64,000 nt of DNA from Bacteroides sp. (GTDB lineage Bacteria; Bacteroidota; Bacteroidia; Bacteroidales; Muribaculaceae). A program made the position numbers and the translations under genes. Each line of letters opens with the position of its first letter. The first letter of the stretch is position 1. This document shows positions 35,092 to 44,261 of this stretch, piece after piece. The notes beneath the pieces are model-generated. The model ran no database searches, was not told where the DNA came from, and worked only from the letters and a program-made list of their open reading frames with translations. The stretch covers positions 215,648-279,647 of the forward strand of contig JAAVCP010000071.1 of the NCBI GenBank assembly GCA_014802265.1, read 5' to 3'.

Positions 35092-35745
35092 ATGATTCAG
35101 CTTCAAAATATAACCAAGTCTTATGGCACTCTTACCGTGCTTCATGACATTTCCCTGACCATACCGGAACGGCAGATAATGACCATCGTTGGACCCTCGG
35201 GAGCCGGTAAGACCACTCTGCTTCAGATTGCGGGTTCACTCGACCGCCCCGACTCCGGGTCTGTATTTTTTGACAATACCGATATTTTTAAACTTAAAGA
35301 CCGGAAACTCTCCGAATTTCGGAACCTAAATATCGGATTTGTGTTTCAGTTTCATCAGCTTCTGCCGGAGTTTTCAGCGCAAGAGAATGTAGCAATGCCG
35401 GCTTTGATTGCCGGTAAGAGCAAGAAAGAAGCTTTTGCTGAGGCAAAACGCCTTTTGACTGACTTAGGACTCGCTGACCGTTTGGATCATAAACCAACAG
35501 AACTTTCCGGTGGTGAGAGACAAAGGGCTGCCATTGCACGCGCTTTAATTAATAATCCTCAGATAGTATTTGCCGACGAACCAACCGGAAGCCTCGATTC
35601 ACGCAACCGCGATGATATAAAAAATATCATCGCCTCCCTGCGTGATTCTCTCGGTCAGACATTTGTAATAGTCACCCACGATCCGGAAATGACATCTATC
35701 TCCGACACGATTGTAACAATGGCTGACGGAAGAATCGTAAGCTAA
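35092..35745 (+). CDS. lolD: LolD-like ABC transporter ATPase
   Basis: 217 residues: Walker A GPSGAGKTT (about 33-41), Q-loop, signature LSGGERQR, Walker B IVFADEPTGSLD and the H-switch VTHDPE. Length and the 'LIAGKSKKEAFAEAKRLL' spacer are those of LolD, the ATPase that powers release of lipoproteins from the inner membrane. The permease subunits are not adjacent, so assignment to LolD rather than another MacB-type ATPase is likely but not proven. Confidence 0.85.
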   Translation: MIQLQNITKSYGTLTVLHDISLTIPERQIMTIVGPSGAGKTTLLQIAGSLDRPDSGSVFFDNTDIFKLKDRKLSEFRNLNIGFVFQFHQLLPEFSAQENVAMPALIAGKSKKEAFAEAKRLLTDLGLADRLDHKPTELSGGERQRAAIARALINNPQIVFADEPTGSLDSRNRDDIKNIIASLRDSLGQTFVIVTHDPEMTSISDTIVTMADGRIVS

Positions 35746-35779
35746 TTAAGGGGCGCATAAATTAAATATAGTTAAAAAT

Positions 35780-35810
35780 TTTGTCAATTGCATCATAATG
35801 CGTATCTTCG
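35780..35810 (+). promoter_or_regulatory. Promoter of DUF3467 gene
   Basis: TTTG (35780-35783), 19 bases, TATCTTCG (35803-35810; one mismatch). The leader is about 90 bases. Confidence 0.55.
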
Positions 35811-35907
35811 CATTCGCAAACCAAAAAGCCGTGACTTACGGCTTAGTTTTGGAATAAAATTTGCAACTTTAACCAAAAGTTCACATCATTTTAATAATAA
35901 ATTAAAA

Positions 35908-36204
35908 ATGGCACAAGAGAATCAAAACAAAAATCAGCTTCAGATCCAGCTTCGTCCCGAGGTAGCTGACGGGAAATACAGCAACCTCGCCATGATCGGT
36001 CATGGTCCTAATGAGTTCCTCATGGACTTCATCTTCGCTGCTCCCGGCATGCCTCAGGCTCCGGTTGTAAGCCGCGTAATCATGAGCCCCGAAAACGCAA
36101 AGCAGCTCATGTTCGCTCTCACTGACAACATTCGCAAATACGAGGATCAGTTTGGTGAAATTAAGCCCAGAGGTGGTAAGAACCCTGCAATCGGTAATAA
36201 CTAA
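35908..36204 (+). CDS. DUF3467 family protein
   Basis: 98 residues from the ATG at 35908 (an open frame from 35788 lacks the family and starts upstream of the promoter's start point). The sequence 'EVADGKYSNLAMIGHGPNEFLMDFIF ... VSRVIMSPENAKQLMFALTDNIRKYEDQFG' is the DUF3467 pattern, a small cytoplasmic protein widespread in Bacteroidetes and of unknown function. High acidic and Asn/Gln content. Monocistronic, with its own promoter and terminator, and its codon use suggests strong expression. Confidence 0.85.
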   Translation: MAQENQNKNQLQIQLRPEVADGKYSNLAMIGHGPNEFLMDFIFAAPGMPQAPVVSRVIMSPENAKQLMFALTDNIRKYEDQFGEIKPRGGKNPAIGNN

Positions 36205-36221
36205 GTTGTGAAGTTTTAAAG

Positions 36222-36268
36222 TTTTGAGGTTTTGGAATTGTCTATTCAGCAACTCCAAAACCTCAAAA
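36222..36268 (+). terminator. Terminator after DUF3467 gene
   Basis: A 15-bp perfect stem (TTTTGAGGTTTTGGA and complement) with a 17-base loop, followed by TTTCATAATC. The next 100 bases (36269-36369) repeat CTCAAAA/CAACTTCAAAA-like pieces, probably degenerate copies of the right arm. Confidence 0.65.
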
Positions 36269-36369
36269 TTTCATAATCTTACCTCATCCTCAAAACCCCA
36301 CAACTTCAAAATCTCATATCCTCAAAATTATACAACCCAAACCTACAAAACTTCACACCCCATAAACCT

Positions 36370-37845
36370 ATGGACAATAACCTTACCCTTTACAATTCGC
36401 TCACACGCATCAAGCAGCCTTTCAAACCCCTGCATGAGGGCCACGTGGGCATGTATGTGTGTGGACCTACTGTATATGGCGACGCACATCTCGGACACGC
36501 TCGTCCTGCCATCACTTTCGATGTCCTTTTCCGCTATCTTCGCCATCTCGGGTACAAGGTGCGTTATGTGCGTAACATCACCGATGTAGGGCATCTTGAA
36601 CATGATGCCGACTCCGGGGAAGACAAGATAGCAAAAAAAGCACGTCTCGAACAGCTCGAACCTATGGAAGTGGTGCAGCTTTACCTTAACCGCTACCACC
36701 ATGACATGGAAGCCCTCAACGTGCTTCCTCCCAGCATTGAGCCACATGCTTCCGGACACATAATCGAGCAGATTGAATATATAAAGAAAATTTTTGATGC
36801 CGGCTACGCATACGAAAGCAATGGTTCAGTATATTTTGATGTAGAGAAATATAACCATGACCATCACTACGGCAAGCTCTCAGGCAGAAATATAGACGAT
36901 CTTCTATCCACTACCCGTACACTTGACGGACAGGAAGAGAAGCGTAACCCTCTTGACTTCGCGCTTTGGAAAAAGGCATCACCAGAACATATAATGCACT
37001 GGCCCTCTCCTTGGAGCGAAGGATTTCCGGGATGGCATCTCGAATGTTCCACTATGGGTGAGAAATATCTCGGTGAGTGCTTCGATATCCATGGTGGCGG
37101 ACTTGACCTCCTTTTCCCACATCATGAGTGTGAAATTGCTCAAAGTGTAGCTGCACAGGGACATGAGGCGGTTAAATATTGGGTTCATAATAACATGATC
37201 ACTATCAATGGGAAAAAGATGGGGAAAAGCTATAATAACTTCATAACCCTCGAACAATTTTTCGACGGCTCCCACCCACTTCTTGACCAGGCATATTCAC
37301 CGATGGTGATTCGTTTCTTCATACTTCAGGCACAGTATCGCTCTACGGTCGATTTCTCAAACTCAGCTCTACAAGCTTCTGAGAAGGCTCTTCAAAAAAT
37401 GACCGACAGCTATCGCCGCCTGCAGAATCTGCTTCCAGCCGAAAAGTCAGACATAGAGGTTCCTGATTTCCTTACTGCCTGCTATGAAGCTATGGACGAT
37501 GATCTTAATACCCCCCAGGTAATCGCACAGCTTTTTGAGGCAAGCAAGATTATTAATTCCGCCTCCGACGGCAGCATAAAGCTTTCAAAGGAAGACATAT
37601 CCAAGCTGCGTCATCTCTTTGACGTATTCCTTGTGGAGATTCTTGGCGTAAGAATGAACGGCGATGCCGATAATTCAAACTCATCAAGGGCTTATGAAGG
37701 TGCCGTTGACCTACTTATGGAAATCCGTAAGAATGCAAAGGCACAGAAAGACTGGGCAACCTCCGATCTTATCCGCAATAAGCTCGCAGATCTCGGCTTT
37801 AACATTAAAGACACCAAAAACGGAGTGGAATGGAGTGTAAAGTAA
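36370..37845 (+). CDS. cysS: Cysteinyl-tRNA synthetase
   Basis: 491 residues, close to the usual length. Class I signatures: the HIGH variant in [16 protein letters not shown] (about 28-43), whose cysteine also binds zinc, and KKMGKSYNN (about 280-288) as the KMSKS variant; '[12 protein letters not shown]' and [11 protein letters not shown] supply the other zinc ligands. It charges tRNA-Cys. No promoter of the common type is seen in the 165 bases before it; transcription may continue from the DUF3467 gene through its terminator. Confidence 0.97.
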   Translation: MDNNLTLYNSLTRIKQPFKPLHEGHVGMYVCGPTVYGDAHLGHARPAITFDVLFRYLRHLGYKVRYVRNITDVGHLEHDADSGEDKIAKKARLEQLEPMEVVQLYLNRYHHDMEALNVLPPSIEPHASGHIIEQIEYIKKIFDAGYAYESNGSVYFDVEKYNHDHHYGKLSGRNIDDLLSTTRTLDGQEEKRNPLDFALWKKASPEHIMHWPSPWSEGFPGWHLECSTMGEKYLGECFDIHGGGLDLLFPHHECEIAQSVAAQGHEAVKYWVHNNMITINGKKMGKSYNNFITLEQFFDGSHPLLDQAYSPMVIRFFILQAQYRSTVDFSNSALQASEKALQKMTDSYRRLQNLLPAEKSDIEVPDFLTACYEAMDDDLNTPQVIAQLFEASKIINSASDGSIKLSKEDISKLRHLFDVFLVEILGVRMNGDADNSNSSRAYEGAVDLLMEIRKNAKAQKDWATSDLIRNKLADLGFNIKDTKNGVEWSVK

Positions 37846-37890
37846 GCATACTGTAAGGCATTTATTACACTACTGTTTCAGTCAATACAA

Positions 37891-37928
37891 GGAGGGTATA
37901 TCAAAATTTGAATTTTGATACACCCTCC
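37891..37928. terminator. Palindromic terminator, repeat family copy 2
   Basis: 18-bp arms with one mismatch and a 2-base loop, centred on AAATTTGAATTT. It shares the core GGG-T-x-TATCAAAATT with the palindrome at 14909-14945. It lies 46 bases past the cysS stop. Confidence 0.65.
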
Positions 37929-37973
37929 TACTTTATCATAAGCCTATATTACAGTGCCATCTTGCGTTCTGTG

Positions 37974-37993
37974 AGTGAACCTGTAGGTTCACT
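37974..37993 (+). terminator. Second hairpin after cysS
   Basis: A 9-bp perfect stem (AGTGAACCT/AGGTTCACT), 2-base loop, followed by TCATTTTTT. The rest of 37994-38190 is A/T-rich with one G8 tract (38146-38153). Confidence 0.5.
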
Positions 37994-38194
37994 TCATTTT
38001 TTGATGCACTCTCTTGATATTAGTCGGGGAGATATACTTCAAGATAGCTCCATAATATTCATACAATTAGTTTTATTAACATCTTTTAATATTATAAATA
38101 TATTTTAACATATATCTATAAACTCCTAATTATCAAATCCTTATCGGGGGGGGTAAAACAGAACCTTCATTTTTTCATTAAAAGTTAACTTCAA

Positions 38195-38226
38195 GTTGCA
38201 AAATACGTTTCCGTTACTTACCTTTG
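38195..38226 (+). promoter_or_regulatory. Plus-strand promoter without a following ORF
   Basis: GTTG (38195-38198), 20 bases, TACCTTTG (38219-38226). The next plus-strand gene is far away, so it probably drives a non-coding RNA. Confidence 0.55.
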
Positions 38227-38230
38227 CATA

Positions 38231-38440
38231 GTCATTACCTCTGTTCTTAATTCTATTTCAATAGGTTATAATCTCAACTCCCGCGCCTATTTGCTTTAAT
38301 TTAACCCTAACCTATATTGCCATAAACATAGTTATACCCCGTGACTTATGATCAAGATATCTTTTCTGATTTGCCAATGTTTATCTTCGTTATATCGGGA
38401 TAAGCAATAGGGACAGACCATCCGGACTATCCCTATTTTA
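38231..38440 (+). ncRNA. Candidate non-coding RNA, about 200 bases
   Basis: It begins at the predicted start of the promoter above and ends at a hairpin (38406-38437, AATAGGGA/TCCCTATT) followed by TTATTT. Inside, ATAAACAT near 38322 can pair with ATGTTTAT near 38377. It has no reading frame of note. The size fits 6S RNA or a trans-acting small RNA, but I cannot establish the class. The terminator may also serve the convergent aspartase gene. Confidence 0.4.
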
Positions 38441-38466
38441 TTTATAAGCTGGATAAAATGAGCTTA

Positions 38467-39900
38467 TTATTTCAAAGGCTTAATGTCAAGCTTAACGGGT
38501 TTGATCATATTCTCAGGGGCAAGGATTGTATCGAGATCTTCCTTAGTAAGGATTCCATGCTCAAGAACAAGCTCATATACGCTGCGACCAGTTGCCATAG
38601 CTTCCTTAGCAATCTTAGTAGAGTTCTTATAGCCGATCACAGGGTTAAGAGCTGTCACTACGCCGATACTGTTGTGCACGTATGTGCGGCAGTGCTCTTC
38701 ATTAGCTGTAATGCCGTCGATGCAACGTGTGCGGAGGGTGTCGAAGCCATTGATCATGATGTCAACTGACTCGAAATCACACTGTGCCATAACCGGCTCC
38801 ATCGCGTTGAGCTCCATCTGAGCTGCCTCGCCTGCCATAGTGACACAAAGCTCGTTGCCGATAACCTTGTAGCAAATCTGGTTCATAACCTCGGGGATAA
38901 CCGGGTTAACCTTTCCGGGCATGATTGATGAACCGGGCTGCATAGCGGGAAGATTGAACTCACCGAAGCCACAGCGAGGACCACTGGCAAGCAGACGGAG
39001 GTCGTTGCAAATCTTGTTCATCTTCACAGCCACACGCTTGAGGGCAGAAGCGTAACCTACGAGGCAAGAAGTGTCGGAAGTAGCACCCACGAGATTGCCG
39101 GAAAGTTTGATGTCCCAGCCTGTGATTTCGCGGAGGTCTTCAACGCATTTCTCAGCATATCCCGGTTCAGCACAGATACCTGTACCGATAGCGGTTGCAC
39201 CCATATTTACTGTCAGGAAGTCATCAGCAGCCTCATTGAGATGTTTGATCTCATCACGAAGAATAGCTGCGAAACCACTGAAAGTCTGTCCGAGAGTCAT
39301 AGGCACAGCATCTTCAAGCTGAGTACGACCCATCTTGATTATATTCTTAAATTCCTCACCCTTCTTCTCAAATGACTTGATAAGTTCCTCAAAGTGCTCA
39401 ATATAACGAAGATGAGAGAAATACATTCCGATATGAATAGCTGTGGGATAAGCGTCATTAGTAGACTGAGCGCAGTTCACATGATCATTAGGAGAGCAGA
39501 ACTGGTATTCACCACGTTTGTGCCCCATGATTTCAAGAGCGCGGTTAGCGATCACCTCGTTTGCGTTCATATTAGTGGTTGTACCGGCACCACCCTGAAT
39601 CATGTCAACAGGGAATTGGTCATGGTGCTGACCGTCCATGATTTCTTTGCAAGCCTGCTCAATGGCAGATGCCTGTTCGTCAGTGAGAAGACCAAGTGAG
39701 TGATTGGCACGGCATGCTGCCAGTTTTGTAATGGCGAGACCCTTGATGAAAGCAGGATACTCGTTGAGATGGAATTTGCTGATTTCGAAATTCTCTATGC
39801 CACGGAGAGTCTGAACTCCATAGAGGGCACATTCAGGCACCTGAAGTGTGCCGATAAGGTCGGATTCTTCACGGAATCCTGCTTTGCAGTTGTTTTCCAT
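38467..39900 (-). CDS. aspA: Aspartate ammonia-lyase
   Basis: 477 residues, of the fumarase/aspartase superfamily. The signature GSSIMPGKVNP (near 320-330) holds the catalytic serine of the flexible loop, and 'TTTNMNANEVIANRA' and SPNDHVNCAQSTNDAYPT are the substrate-binding segments. The opening 'GFREESDLIGTLQVP' and the overall likeness favour aspartase over fumarase. It turns aspartate into fumarate and ammonia. A Dcu-type exchanger and a porin are found 8 kb away, which together fit aspartate-fuelled fumarate respiration to succinate. Confidence 0.92.
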   Translation of the reverse strand: MENNCKAGFREESDLIGTLQVPECALYGVQTLRGIENFEISKFHLNEYPAFIKGLAITKLAACRANHSLGLLTDEQASAIEQACKEIMDGQHHDQFPVDMIQGGAGTTTNMNANEVIANRALEIMGHKRGEYQFCSPNDHVNCAQSTNDAYPTAIHIGMYFSHLRYIEHFEELIKSFEKKGEEFKNIIKMGRTQLEDAVPMTLGQTFSGFAAILRDEIKHLNEAADDFLTVNMGATAIGTGICAEPGYAEKCVEDLREITGWDIKLSGNLVGATSDTSCLVGYASALKRVAVKMNKICNDLRLLASGPRCGFGEFNLPAMQPGSSIMPGKVNPVIPEVMNQICYKVIGNELCVTMAGEAAQMELNAMEPVMAQCDFESVDIMINGFDTLRTRCIDGITANEEHCRTYVHNSIGVVTALNPVIGYKNSTKIAKEAMATGRSVYELVLEHGILTKEDLDTILAPENMIKPVKLDIKPLK

Positions 39901-40054
39901 GTCGGTTGTGATTTTATGGTATTAAATAAAAATGATGACTTGTAGGTATTGTTAAGGCTTCAGATAGGTATGACTTGCAATTGTAACAGGATGTTTTCTT
40001 ACAATTTGTTAGCTATATACCCGTCATAACGCCGTTACAATAATTATTTGGTTG

Positions 40055-40085
40055 CAAATATACAAAAGATTTTTCAACTCACAAT
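40055..40085 (-). promoter_or_regulatory. Promoter of aspA
   Basis: On the minus strand ATTG (40085-40082, one mismatch), 19 bases, TATATTTG (40062-40055). The leader is about 150 bases. Confidence 0.5.
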
Positions 40086-40118
40086 AATAATCTCCCAAAT
40101 ATATTTTAAAAATTCACA

Positions 40119-40289
40119 TATAAGTATGTGTCATAAATTAATGATACTATTGATTGACGACATATAGGAATGAGATTCCGACCCGGTTTGAAGGCGTAAT
40201 GGGGTTCCATTATAACTGAGAAACGGTTCGAAAGATCGCCTTATAGGGCGATAAGCAATGTATTAATTAATTTATGACACATACTTATA
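40119..40289. mobile_element. Candidate MITE with 24-bp terminal inverted repeats
   Basis: TATAAGTATGTGTCATAAAT plus TAAT (40119-40142) is mirrored exactly at 40266-40289; allowing a one-base bulge the match continues inwards through ATAC. The outer TA on both sides would fit a TA target duplication, as made by IS630/mariner-type transposases. The interior (about 120 bases) has no ORF but three small hairpins (40167-40179, 40197-40212, 40236-40251). A structured RNA with a long closing stem is the alternative. The rest of the 39901-40390 gap holds the aspA promoter and the terminator below. Confidence 0.45.
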
Positions 40290-40317
40290 ACCCTTACCCC
40301 ATATCTACCTTACCACC

Positions 40318-40383
40318 ACAAAGCAAATAATAACGTGCGCGCATTGTCAAAAGACAATGCGCGCACGTTATTATTTGCTTTGT
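40318..40383. terminator. 31-bp perfect hairpin after Sel1 gene
   Basis: Arms of 31 bp (ACAAAGCAAATAATAACGTG and onward) and an AAAA loop, with an alternating GTGCGCGCA stretch. It begins eight bases past the stop of the minus-strand Sel1 gene. Confidence 0.75.
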
Positions 40384-40390
40384 ATAGTTC

Positions 40391-41569
40391 CTATTTAGAT
40401 ATATTCTCAACCGTCTTATAGGCGGAAAGACTGCCGTAATCTGCTGCCAGACGAATATAACGATCAGCCTTGGCTTTATCTACTTTGACACCCTTACCAT
40501 TACGGTACATATCGGCAACGCGCTCATATACCACTGCCAATAATTTCTTCGGGAGTTTACCATTTTTTATGATAGGTTCATAAAACCTAAGGACAAGCTC
40601 ATAATTTTGGTTCATGAAGTCTTCATTATAACACATGCTTCCTATATAATAGCGCGACCAGTCATCACCTGCATCTGCAGCTCTTGTTCTGTCTTCAATA
40701 CCACCAAGGAATCCATCCTTATAAAGAGGTTCTTTGCTGAAATCCATCTCAGAATGTACTAACTCGTTAAGCTCCAATGCAAATTGTGCTTCCCTATCTT
40801 CTTGGGTCTCGCCCGGTTCTTCTTCTAATCTTGGAAGGAATAGCAGTGTGCGTGAGTAATTTTCACCAAGATCGCCGGCAATATAATTCCAGAAAAATGC
40901 ATCCGGATAGTTATCACAACCACCCTCCTTTTCCAAAAGCTGTTTCCCATAAAGCAACATACTACGTGGATTACCCATAAGAGCACCCTTAAGGTAGTTT
41001 TCGGTAGCTTTAGCATTGTCTTTGGGTACACCGTTACCCACTAAATACATATTGCCAAGTGCCAAATAACAGAAACTTTGATCCATTGGATGACAGGCAT
41101 CCATATATTTCTTGGCTTTATCATACTTTTGATTGTTAAAGTAGTACCTTGCCAGATGGGCATTGGCTTCATTATAACCTGCTTTAGCGGCTGTTTCAAG
41201 TAGCTTGACTCCCTCAGATGCATGCTTGGAGAATTGTGAAGTTGTAGTATATAGAGAGCCGAGTTCAGTCATGCCACGGAGATTATTCTTGTCACTAACC
41301 AACTTCAGACAAAGCTCTGCAAGTTCAGGGCTGTATACTTTGTGATATAGGGCGAGGTTTATTACGCTATCACTGGAAATTTTACCCTGAGAGTAAAGCT
41401 GGTTTATCGACTTAAAGTCGGATTCAATTTTCTTTTTGTCTACTTTAGATGTCACGTTCTTTGAAGCATTCTTATTGCCAAAAAGAAGAGATAAAATATC
41501 TTCACGAAGGTCTGCGGCAGCTGACATAGCAACGATCAGAAGACTGAGAGTGATTAAGAGTTTTTTCAT
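40391..41569 (-). CDS. Exported Sel1/TPR-repeat protein
   Basis: 392 residues with a signal peptide (1-19, SAAA cleavage). The body is a chain of Sel1-like 36-38 residue repeats: 'A-x-x-G-x-x-x-A-x-x-x-L-A-x-x-Y' units are visible near 95-130, 130-165, 165-205, 205-250, 310-345 and 350-390 (e.g. GVPKDNAKATENYLKGA, GKGVKVDKAKADRYIRLA). Such proteins act as protein-protein scaffolds in the periplasm. A Lys/Asn-rich segment (30-50) separates signal and repeats. Partner unknown; neighbours are a secreted protein and an ATPase on the same strand. Confidence 0.8.
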   Translation of the reverse strand: MKKLLITLSLLIVAMSAAADLREDILSLLFGNKNASKNVTSKVDKKKIESDFKSINQLYSQGKISSDSVINLALYHKVYSPELAELCLKLVSDKNNLRGMTELGSLYTTTSQFSKHASEGVKLLETAAKAGYNEANAHLARYYFNNQKYDKAKKYMDACHPMDQSFCYLALGNMYLVGNGVPKDNAKATENYLKGALMGNPRSMLLYGKQLLEKEGGCDNYPDAFFWNYIAGDLGENYSRTLLFLPRLEEEPGETQEDREAQFALELNELVHSEMDFSKEPLYKDGFLGGIEDRTRAADAGDDWSRYYIGSMCYNEDFMNQNYELVLRFYEPIIKNGKLPKKLLAVVYERVADMYRNGKGVKVDKAKADRYIRLAADYGSLSAYKTVENISK

Positions 41570-41764
41570 AGTATAAGGTAATATTAAATTATTTTAATAC
41601 ACTTCAAACAAATTTAACTACCATAAGGTTTATCCCATTCTATTCAAATCTATGATAACAAGCATTTTCATTTTATGAATGATTATATAATGCAGCCTCA
41701 TATCATAATCCTTATGATAATTCCTATTGTCATAACTCATGACTCTCCTACAGGCTATATGAGA

Positions 41765-41797
41765 GTTGGATAATGTGGTCTGTTCACATTATCCAAC
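41765..41797 (-). terminator. Terminator of secreted protein gene
   Basis: A 13-bp perfect stem (GTTGGATAATGTG and complement) with a 7-base loop, 33 bases past the stop. Confidence 0.65.
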
Positions 41798-41829
41798 CCA
41801 GGATTAAAATTAATTTTAAGAAAGCTAAA

Positions 41830-44130
41830 TTACTTGATTATAGTCTTATGAGTGGTGGTTATACCGTTTGATGAAGTAACTTTCACGATGCCCATACCGC
41901 AATAGCCGTTGGTCGGGAGGGAGTTGCCATTGGTGGAGGTAATCAACTTGCCGTCAGTGGAATAGAGAGTCATTGACTCGATATCTGAACCGCTTGCCAA
42001 TACCTTACCAGCAACTGACCACACTTTGATGCCGTCAACTGCCACTTCTGCCACACTCACGTTGCTCTCAATCTTGAACGCCGGCGAGATATGCTGCACC
42101 ATCTCGTTCCCTGCCTTGTCAGTGAGCGTAAATCTCACATCATACCACCCATTAGAAGATGGCATCGTTACGTTTGCAAGTGAGCCACGATAGAAGTAAC
42201 CAAATCCCGGCATATAATAATTCTCCGGAATTTCCTCAACCTCGAGTGGCATAAAGCTGTCCTCACCATAGGGTGCGTACTCAACCTTTACGTTTGCCTC
42301 TTCACAGGTGTAATACCAGTTATCTTCAGTGCTTACCCAATTAAAATCACCGGCTGAGAATTCAATTAAACCCTCTTCACCTTTTGAAAAACGATCGGTG
42401 ATTATTCCATCAGTATTCTTGAAGATAAGCATCTGAGTAGTGGGAGTGCAGAGATCTTCATTCCTCTCATCAACCTTAATAGTAGTAATGTTGAATCCAG
42501 AGATTGTTTCGTCAATCAAAACGTTTCTGTTAGTAAATGTAGCTTCTAAAAGTCCTTTTTCATGACTATCTGTAGAATTTTCTATGCACCAAGACGATAA
42601 ATAGGCTCCAGAATTACTATCAAACACTGTTTCTCCATTTAGATTAACTACGGTATGGAGAGTCCATTGGTCACAGTTTCTTACTTCACCATATCTGCCA
42701 ATATATGCTTGTGGTTCAAATAAGAAAATAGTAGCATCCGGATATTCGTTAACCTGAGTCATAAGAGCTAATACAGGGGACGAGTTGCCAATGGGTTGTG
42801 TGATTTCATCAGCGAAATAACAATATGCTGGCACACCGGGATACTCAACAATTGGTCCTTCTTCCGGGCGTTGATAAGAAAAATTACCACAATCAGAATG
42901 ATTTTGATTTATATATTCCCATTCACCGTCTTTGTACAAAACTGGAAGATTGCTAATTTCACCACGTTTTTTCCTACCTCTCTGGTCTGTTATTTCACAT
43001 TGAACATTAGAAATTTGTATGGGAGCCTTAAGATTAATATTGTTTTCAATAGACTGAATAGTATAATAAATCTCTGGATTCGTTGTTTTTACATACTTTC
43101 CTCCTCCTATTTCTAAGCTATCATTAATCCATAACAAGCTTTGGATAGAGAAATGGTTTTCTTCAACGCCAAACTCATCATACAGTGGAGTCTCACTAAA
43201 TATGGGAATATTATATTTCACCCAATCCTCAGAATAATTGCTTATTACACCACTTACAGCTCCAACCATATCAGTGGTAGATATTTGAATTTCACCATCA
43301 GCCTTTTCTAATAAAAACTGAAAAATATAATGATATTTATCTGATAGTTTATTAGAAAGAAATACTATATCATCACTAGAGTCTCCATAACGAATACCAC
43401 GCGAATCAAATCCTGCAACTAGAGAGTTACAACCTTCACGAAATAGTACATAATTCATACGACAATAATCAATCGTAGCATTTGTATAGTCAATTTTTAC
43501 CCATGGTTCTTCTTCTATAGTGTTTTCTAAGGGTAAAATACCTTCTTCTCCATTTCTAAGATATGGCTTTATAATCACTTTTTCTGTCAGTTCATCTGCT
43601 GAAAAAGTTATTTCCGTATCACCATACACTACTACATCCTCATGTATGATATAAGCCCAGCCTTCCATACCCTCTACATAACTATAGTAGTGTGTAAATA
43701 TATCATAGATACCAGCTGGCACTTGGAAATAATATGTATCGGTTTCCTCACTCTCAAACCATACACTCATCCTTGATTCAACAAAGAAATCAGGATTATA
43801 TATTGCAAAATCTGGCATATCCTCTCCTTCAAACACACACTTTACAGTGTAAAGTTTTTCGCTTTCTTTTCTTGGAGTATTGACAATATTCTTTCCAGAA
43901 GAATTAGAACGCCGTTCCATACGCATATTCTCCCGCTCCACAGGGTCAGTAATGTCATCAGATGAGAATCGGAAATTCTTCATCTTGCTTGTGTCTATAA
44001 TCATGTCCTTTGACATGAAATCACCATGCTTTGCAAACGACTTGCTTGCTTTCTTAGGCGCAACTCCGGCAGCGATTGATAACGTGGTCAAGAGCATTAA
44101 GCCAGACAGGATGTGCTTGAATAGTCTCAT
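41830..44130 (-). CDS. Secreted protein with C-terminal sorting-like tail
   Basis: 766 residues from the ATG at 44130; the frame is open to 44235, but the promoter lies at 44163-44194, and the signal peptide (MRLFKHILSGLMLLTTLSIAAG) starts at 44130. I recognise no enzyme family. The mature part is beta-rich with many Tyr, Trp and acidic residues. The C-terminal 85 residues (VAVDGIKVWSVAGKVLASG ... LYSTDGKLITST ... GIVKVTSS) look like a type A secretion/sorting tail. Function unknown. Its promoter shares a tandem direct repeat with that of the membrane regulator at 45918, which suggests joint control. Confidence 0.7.
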   Translation of the reverse strand: MRLFKHILSGLMLLTTLSIAAGVAPKKASKSFAKHGDFMSKDMIIDTSKMKNFRFSSDDITDPVERENMRMERRSNSSGKNIVNTPRKESEKLYTVKCVFEGEDMPDFAIYNPDFFVESRMSVWFESEETDTYYFQVPAGIYDIFTHYYSYVEGMEGWAYIIHEDVVVYGDTEITFSADELTEKVIIKPYLRNGEEGILPLENTIEEEPWVKIDYTNATIDYCRMNYVLFREGCNSLVAGFDSRGIRYGDSSDDIVFLSNKLSDKYHYIFQFLLEKADGEIQISTTDMVGAVSGVISNYSEDWVKYNIPIFSETPLYDEFGVEENHFSIQSLLWINDSLEIGGGKYVKTTNPEIYYTIQSIENNINLKAPIQISNVQCEITDQRGRKKRGEISNLPVLYKDGEWEYINQNHSDCGNFSYQRPEEGPIVEYPGVPAYCYFADEITQPIGNSSPVLALMTQVNEYPDATIFLFEPQAYIGRYGEVRNCDQWTLHTVVNLNGETVFDSNSGAYLSSWCIENSTDSHEKGLLEATFTNRNVLIDETISGFNITTIKVDERNEDLCTPTTQMLIFKNTDGIITDRFSKGEEGLIEFSAGDFNWVSTEDNWYYTCEEANVKVEYAPYGEDSFMPLEVEEIPENYYMPGFGYFYRGSLANVTMPSSNGWYDVRFTLTDKAGNEMVQHISPAFKIESNVSVAEVAVDGIKVWSVAGKVLASGSDIESMTLYSTDGKLITSTNGNSLPTNGYCGMGIVKVTSSNGITTTHKTIIK

Positions 44131-44162
44131 AACATCGGTTTTAATGGTTAATAATTCGGTGG

Positions 44163-44194
44163 CAAAATTATCACCATTCCATTCCTTTAGCAAC
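44163..44194 (-). promoter_or_regulatory. Promoter of secreted protein gene
   Basis: On the minus strand GTTG (44194-44191, one mismatch), 20 bases, TAATTTTG (44170-44163). The leader is about 27 bases. Confidence 0.65.
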
Positions 44195-44199
44195 TTTTC

Positions 44200-44220
44200 A
44201 GCGTCTACTGAGCGTCTACT
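44200..44220 (-). promoter_or_regulatory. Tandem direct repeat, operator candidate
   Basis: AGCGTCTACT twice with an 11-base period (plus-strand reading), ending six bases upstream of the -33 box. The same 10-mer with the same period occurs at 45797-45817 in front of the regulator gene. Confidence 0.6.
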
Positions 44221-44261
44221 CACATAAAAACACACTATTTACCCACAAAAATATGACAAAA

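Noticed and set aside
36269..36369. CTCAAAA/CAACTTCAAAA pieces as a CRISPR-like or operator array
   Set aside because: Unequal spacing and imperfect units; more likely debris of duplicated terminator arms.
37908..38108. A 66-codon ORF after cysS
   Set aside because: It begins inside the palindromic terminator, has no ribosome site or promoter, and crosses a second hairpin.
38231..38440. Naming the candidate RNA as 6S RNA
   Set aside because: Size fits, but I could not fold the typical long rod with a central bubble with confidence, so it stays unnamed.
40225..40232. GGTTCGAA, a possible tRNA T-arm
   Set aside because: No acceptor stem, D-arm or anticodon arm can be folded around it; it belongs to the interior of the MITE-like element.
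41830..44235. Longer start at 44235 for the secreted protein
   Set aside because: It lies upstream of the predicted promoter and would bury the signal peptide 35 residues inside.
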